Part shown: positions 5,646 to 7,356 of the stretch, piece after piece
Layout of the letters: each line of letters opens with the position of its first letter
How positions within the stretch are numbered: the first letter of the stretch is position 1
Program-made: the position numbers and the translations under genes
Notes under the pieces: model-generated
What the model saw: the letters and a program-made list of their open reading frames with translations, nothing else
Database searches by the model: none
Told to the model about the DNA's origin: nothing
NCBI GenBank assembly: GCA_947455845.1
Contig: CANGQE010000060.1
Coordinates: 1 to 7,356 of the forward strand
Direction of reading: 5' to 3'
DNA length: 7,356 nt
Origin: Rickettsiales bacterium
GTDB taxonomy: Bacteria; Pseudomonadota; Alphaproteobacteria; Rickettsiales; UBA1997

Positions 5646-6044
5646 TTACTGCTTAGTCACCATCGAAAAATGCTTGGCTCCGGCATCACGTGCTGCAAGC
5701 ATTGCCTGCATCACTACACCTTGTAAAGCATCCTTGTCCGACAACACAATTACAGTTTTATCTCCACCTTGCAGCAAGACTTCCAACTTTGATTTCAGAC
5801 TATTTAAATCCGAAGAATCCTTATTTAAAAAAATCTCGCCCTGACGATTAATCGTCAAAGTAATCTGATTTTCAACTTGCACTGCATCGGCTTTGCCTTT
5901 GGTTAAGTTAACCGCAATGCCATTCAATCGCTGCATCGACAATGATGCCAACATGAAAGTGACCAACAAAAAAAACATCACGTCAATCATCGGAATGATT
6001 TCGATGCGGCCTTTTTTTGATTTTCTGATTCTAGTTATTTTCAT
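5646..6044 (-). CDS. exbD: Biopolymer transport protein ExbD
   Basis: ExbD is the proton-channel subunit that works with ExbB to energise TonB. From ATG 6044 the protein has 132 residues: a basic cytoplasmic start (MKITRIRKSKKGRIEIIP), one membrane helix (about 18-38) with D21 in PMIDVMFFLLVTFML as the conserved proton-carrying Asp, and a periplasmic domain ending in DAGAKHFSMVTKQ. The frame extends upstream to 6083, but ATG 6044 gives the normal family N-terminus and lies within the last codons of exbB (14-nt overlap), a classic coupled arrangement. TolR is a related alternative; the TonB and receptor neighbours favour ExbD. Confidence 0.93.
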   Translation of the reverse strand: MKITRIRKSKKGRIEIIPMIDVMFFLLVTFMLASLSMQRLNGIAVNLTKGKADAVQVENQITLTINRQGEIFLNKDSSDLNSLKSKLEVLLQGGDKTVIVLSDKDALQGVVMQAMLAARDAGAKHFSMVTKQ

Positions 6045-6666
6045 TTTGATCAAGTTTAATGTGATCAATAATCCTTGTGCCAAGCTGTTCTAACTCATCC
6101 AACACCTGATCTTGGCGGCGTGAAAAATAGTTAAAAGCGAATAAAGAAAAAACTGCAATTGCTAAACCAAAGGCAGTTGCAATCAAAGCCTCAGCCACTC
6201 CACCCGTTACACCGGCCGGATTAACCAAACCATCTTCACCGATTAATTTAAATGAGCTCATCATTCCGATAATAGTTCCAAGCAGTCCTAACAATGGTGC
6301 GGCGGTGGTTATTGTTTCTAGAATCCACAAGCCTTGAGCTAATTTTTTTTCAATTAATTTAGCTTCATCAGCGGCGCGCGATTCGATCCACCAAGTTGGT
6401 CTTTTTTTATTTTGTAAAATTGCTGAGAAAAATTTGCGGTAGGTATTGTCGCCTTCAAGCTTTGATAATTGGGTCTCAAGATCACCCCAATTAAAATCGT
6501 AAGTTTCGATTAGGTTGAATAATGACTTAGGTAAATTGACTAATTTTTTGTAAAATAAAATTTTGTCAAAGATCAAAGCGATTGCCACAATACACAAGAG
6601 TGAAAGTGGGTACATCATTGCGCCTCCCAGTTTGAGGGCGGTTAATGTTTGTTGGATAAAAGTCAT
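6031..6666 (-). CDS. exbB: Biopolymer transport protein ExbB (MotA/TolQ/ExbB family)
   Basis: ExbB forms the inner-membrane pentamer around ExbD that converts proton flow into TonB movement. The 211-residue protein has three predicted membrane helices (about 17-37, 116-138, 157-180) with a large cytoplasmic loop between the first two. The family motif APLLGLLGTIIGMMSSF spans 123-139. T131, E159 and T164 have the same spacing as the functionally important T148, E176 and T181 of E. coli ExbB. The ATG at 6666 gives the usual short N-terminus. It overlaps exbD by 14 nt and lies 98 nt after the receptor stop on the same strand. TolQ is the main alternative, made unlikely by the neighbours. Confidence 0.94.
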   Translation of the reverse strand: MTFIQQTLTALKLGGAMMYPLSLLCIVAIALIFDKILFYKKLVNLPKSLFNLIETYDFNWGDLETQLSKLEGDNTYRKFFSAILQNKKRPTWWIESRAADEAKLIEKKLAQGLWILETITTAAPLLGLLGTIIGMMSSFKLIGEDGLVNPAGVTGGVAEALIATAFGLAIAVFSLFAFNYFSRRQDQVLDELEQLGTRIIDHIKLDQNENN

Positions 6667-6701
6667 AAACTAATCTGAGTTAAAAGGGTATTTCTTACAA
6701 C

Positions 6702-6738
6702 GAGGTGAAGCCCGCACTTGATACGCGAGTTCCACCTC
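6702..6738. repeat. Imperfect palindrome between the receptor gene and exbB
   Basis: GAGGTG (6702-6707) and CACCTC (6733-6738) pair, with further partial pairing of the CCCGCA and GCGAG segments inside. Its core CCCGCACTTGATACGCG resembles, from memory, another common alphaproteobacterial intergenic palindrome. No T-tract follows on either strand, so it looks like a repeat or mRNA-processing hairpin rather than a terminator. It lies in the 98-nt gap of the uptake operon. Confidence 0.6.
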
Positions 6739-6764
6739 ATCACACACTAAAACAATAAGTCTAG

Positions 6765-7356
6765 CTAAAACGATTTACTAGCAATCAAATAAAGTGTTCT
6801 TCTTGGCCCATATTGCGAAGCACCAATTCCAATGCCAGAGCCGTTGCTAATCTGGTAAACTTGGTCAAACACGTTAATCATAGACAGGCGCAGATTAACT
6901 TTGCCGACCACATCAAAATTTATGTCACGCGAAATATTTGCGTTAACCTGCAAATAAGCTGGCATTGTATTTAGGTTATTGTCGCCCGTACGCAAACCCG
7001 AACCATAAATTGCATCCGCACCATATTTTGTTCCTAAAAACAAATAAGACGCCCCACCTGAAATAGTGTAAGTTTGGCTGTGATCAAGTGTAATGCGGTT
7101 ATTTGCAATATATTCAAGTTCTTCAGAATCGTGAATATATTGACCCGACACAATATTTTTTCCCCAAGCATTTTGGGCAGAAAGATTGAAGTAAGAGTCA
7201 AAATTTTCTTTTCTGTAATCAGCTTTAAATTCAACACCGTAGGCCTTACCGCGTTGGTAATTAAAAGGCGTAAAAATTAATGAATTGCCAAATTGATGTT
7301 CATCAAGCAGGTTTTTCATTTCTTTGTAATAACCGTCTAATGCCAAGGTTAAATAA
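6765..7356 (-). CDS. TonB-dependent outer-membrane receptor, C-terminal part (cut by window edge)
   Basis: This is the last roughly 196 residues of a 22-strand beta-barrel receptor that imports a ligand using TonB energy. The frame stays open to the right edge (YLTLALDGYYKEMKNLL...), so the TTG at 7346 is not a start and the plug domain and TonB box lie outside the window. Alternating aromatic/hydrophobic strand patterns, RGKAYGVEFKADY, LRLSMINVFDQVYQI and the closing QYGPRRTLYLIASKSF are typical; the final Phe is the outer-membrane assembly signal. It precedes exbB, exbD and tonB in the same direction, so it probably forms a dedicated uptake unit with them. The ligand cannot be inferred from this part. 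Confidence 0.92.
   Translation of the reverse strand, partial: YLTLALDGYYKEMKNLLDEHQFGNSLIFTPFNYQRGKAYGVEFKADYRKENFDSYFNLSAQNAWGKNIVSGQYIHDSEELEYIANNRITLDHSQTYTISGGASYLFLGTKYGADAIYGSGLRTGDNNLNTMPAYLQVNANISRDINFDVVGKVNLRLSMINVFDQVYQISNGSGIGIGASQYGPRRTLYLIASKSF

Noticed and set aside
6045..6083. Upstream extension of exbD to 6083
   Set aside because: The extra residues are exbB coding sequence read in another frame; ATG 6044 gives the normal ExbD N-terminus.
5893..6093. Plus-strand open frame opposite exbD
   Set aside because: It is the antisense shadow of the conserved ExbD membrane segment, which explains its hydrophobic translation.
7034..7280. Two small open frames over the receptor gene
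   Set aside because: They are out-of-frame or antisense readings of a typical beta-barrel coding sequence, without start signals.
1..7356. A hidden defence, toxin-antitoxin or biosynthetic system
   Set aside because: All substantial open frames are assigned to well-known housekeeping or transport families, and no unexplained coding gap is large enough for another gene.

Overview
The window reads as a stretch of an AT-rich alphaproteobacterial chromosome. The evidence is an alphaproteobacterial-looking set (ApaG, TsaB, a short Pgi, a four-helix DsbB, an ExbB/ExbD/TonB set with a TonB-dependent receptor) plus intergenic palindromes resembling those of Rickettsia-like and other small alphaproteobacterial genomes. 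The order within the class cannot be fixed from this sequence. There is no phage, plasmid, CRISPR or defence locus.

Plus strand, 1-4920: the 3' part of a secretion/pilus traffic ATPase (GspE/PilB family, cut by the left edge), then apaG, tsaB, pgi and dsbB. A tRNA-Cys(GCA) gene lies on the minus strand between tsaB and pgi. pgi and dsbB overlap by one base (TAATG) and look translationally coupled. Minus strand, 7356-4984: the 3' part of a TonB-dependent outer-membrane receptor (cut by the right edge), then exbB, exbD (overlapping exbB by 14 nt) and a tonB-like gene. Together these form an energised outer-membrane uptake module: ExbB/ExbD use the proton gradient, TonB transmits it, and the receptor imports the unknown ligand. 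The two groups converge at 4921-4983.

The unusual content is repetitive DNA. (1) Two palindromic elements, 2563-2645 and 5533-5637, share one architecture: inverted pairs of a 21-nt unit that is itself an 8-5-8 hairpin, always extended by GAC/GTC. Their unit sequences differ, but their spacers begin with a nearly identical 18-nt block. One sits in frame inside tsaB and adds about 28 residues; the other separates exbD from tonB and touches the possible tonB start. (2) A 31-bp-arm palindrome at 2038-2143 has a solitary, identical 30-nt arm at 4929-4958. (3) AT-rich seven-base repeats (TTCTTAA and TTAATTG types) occur at 1448-1556, 2151-2178, 2951-2978 and 3123-3208. They form long inverted repeats and end 1-3 nt before the start codons of apaG, tsaB and pgi, where a Shine-Dalgarno would normally be. 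The genes themselves are ordinary; the repeat families, their in-frame insertion and their placement at starts are what deserve attention.
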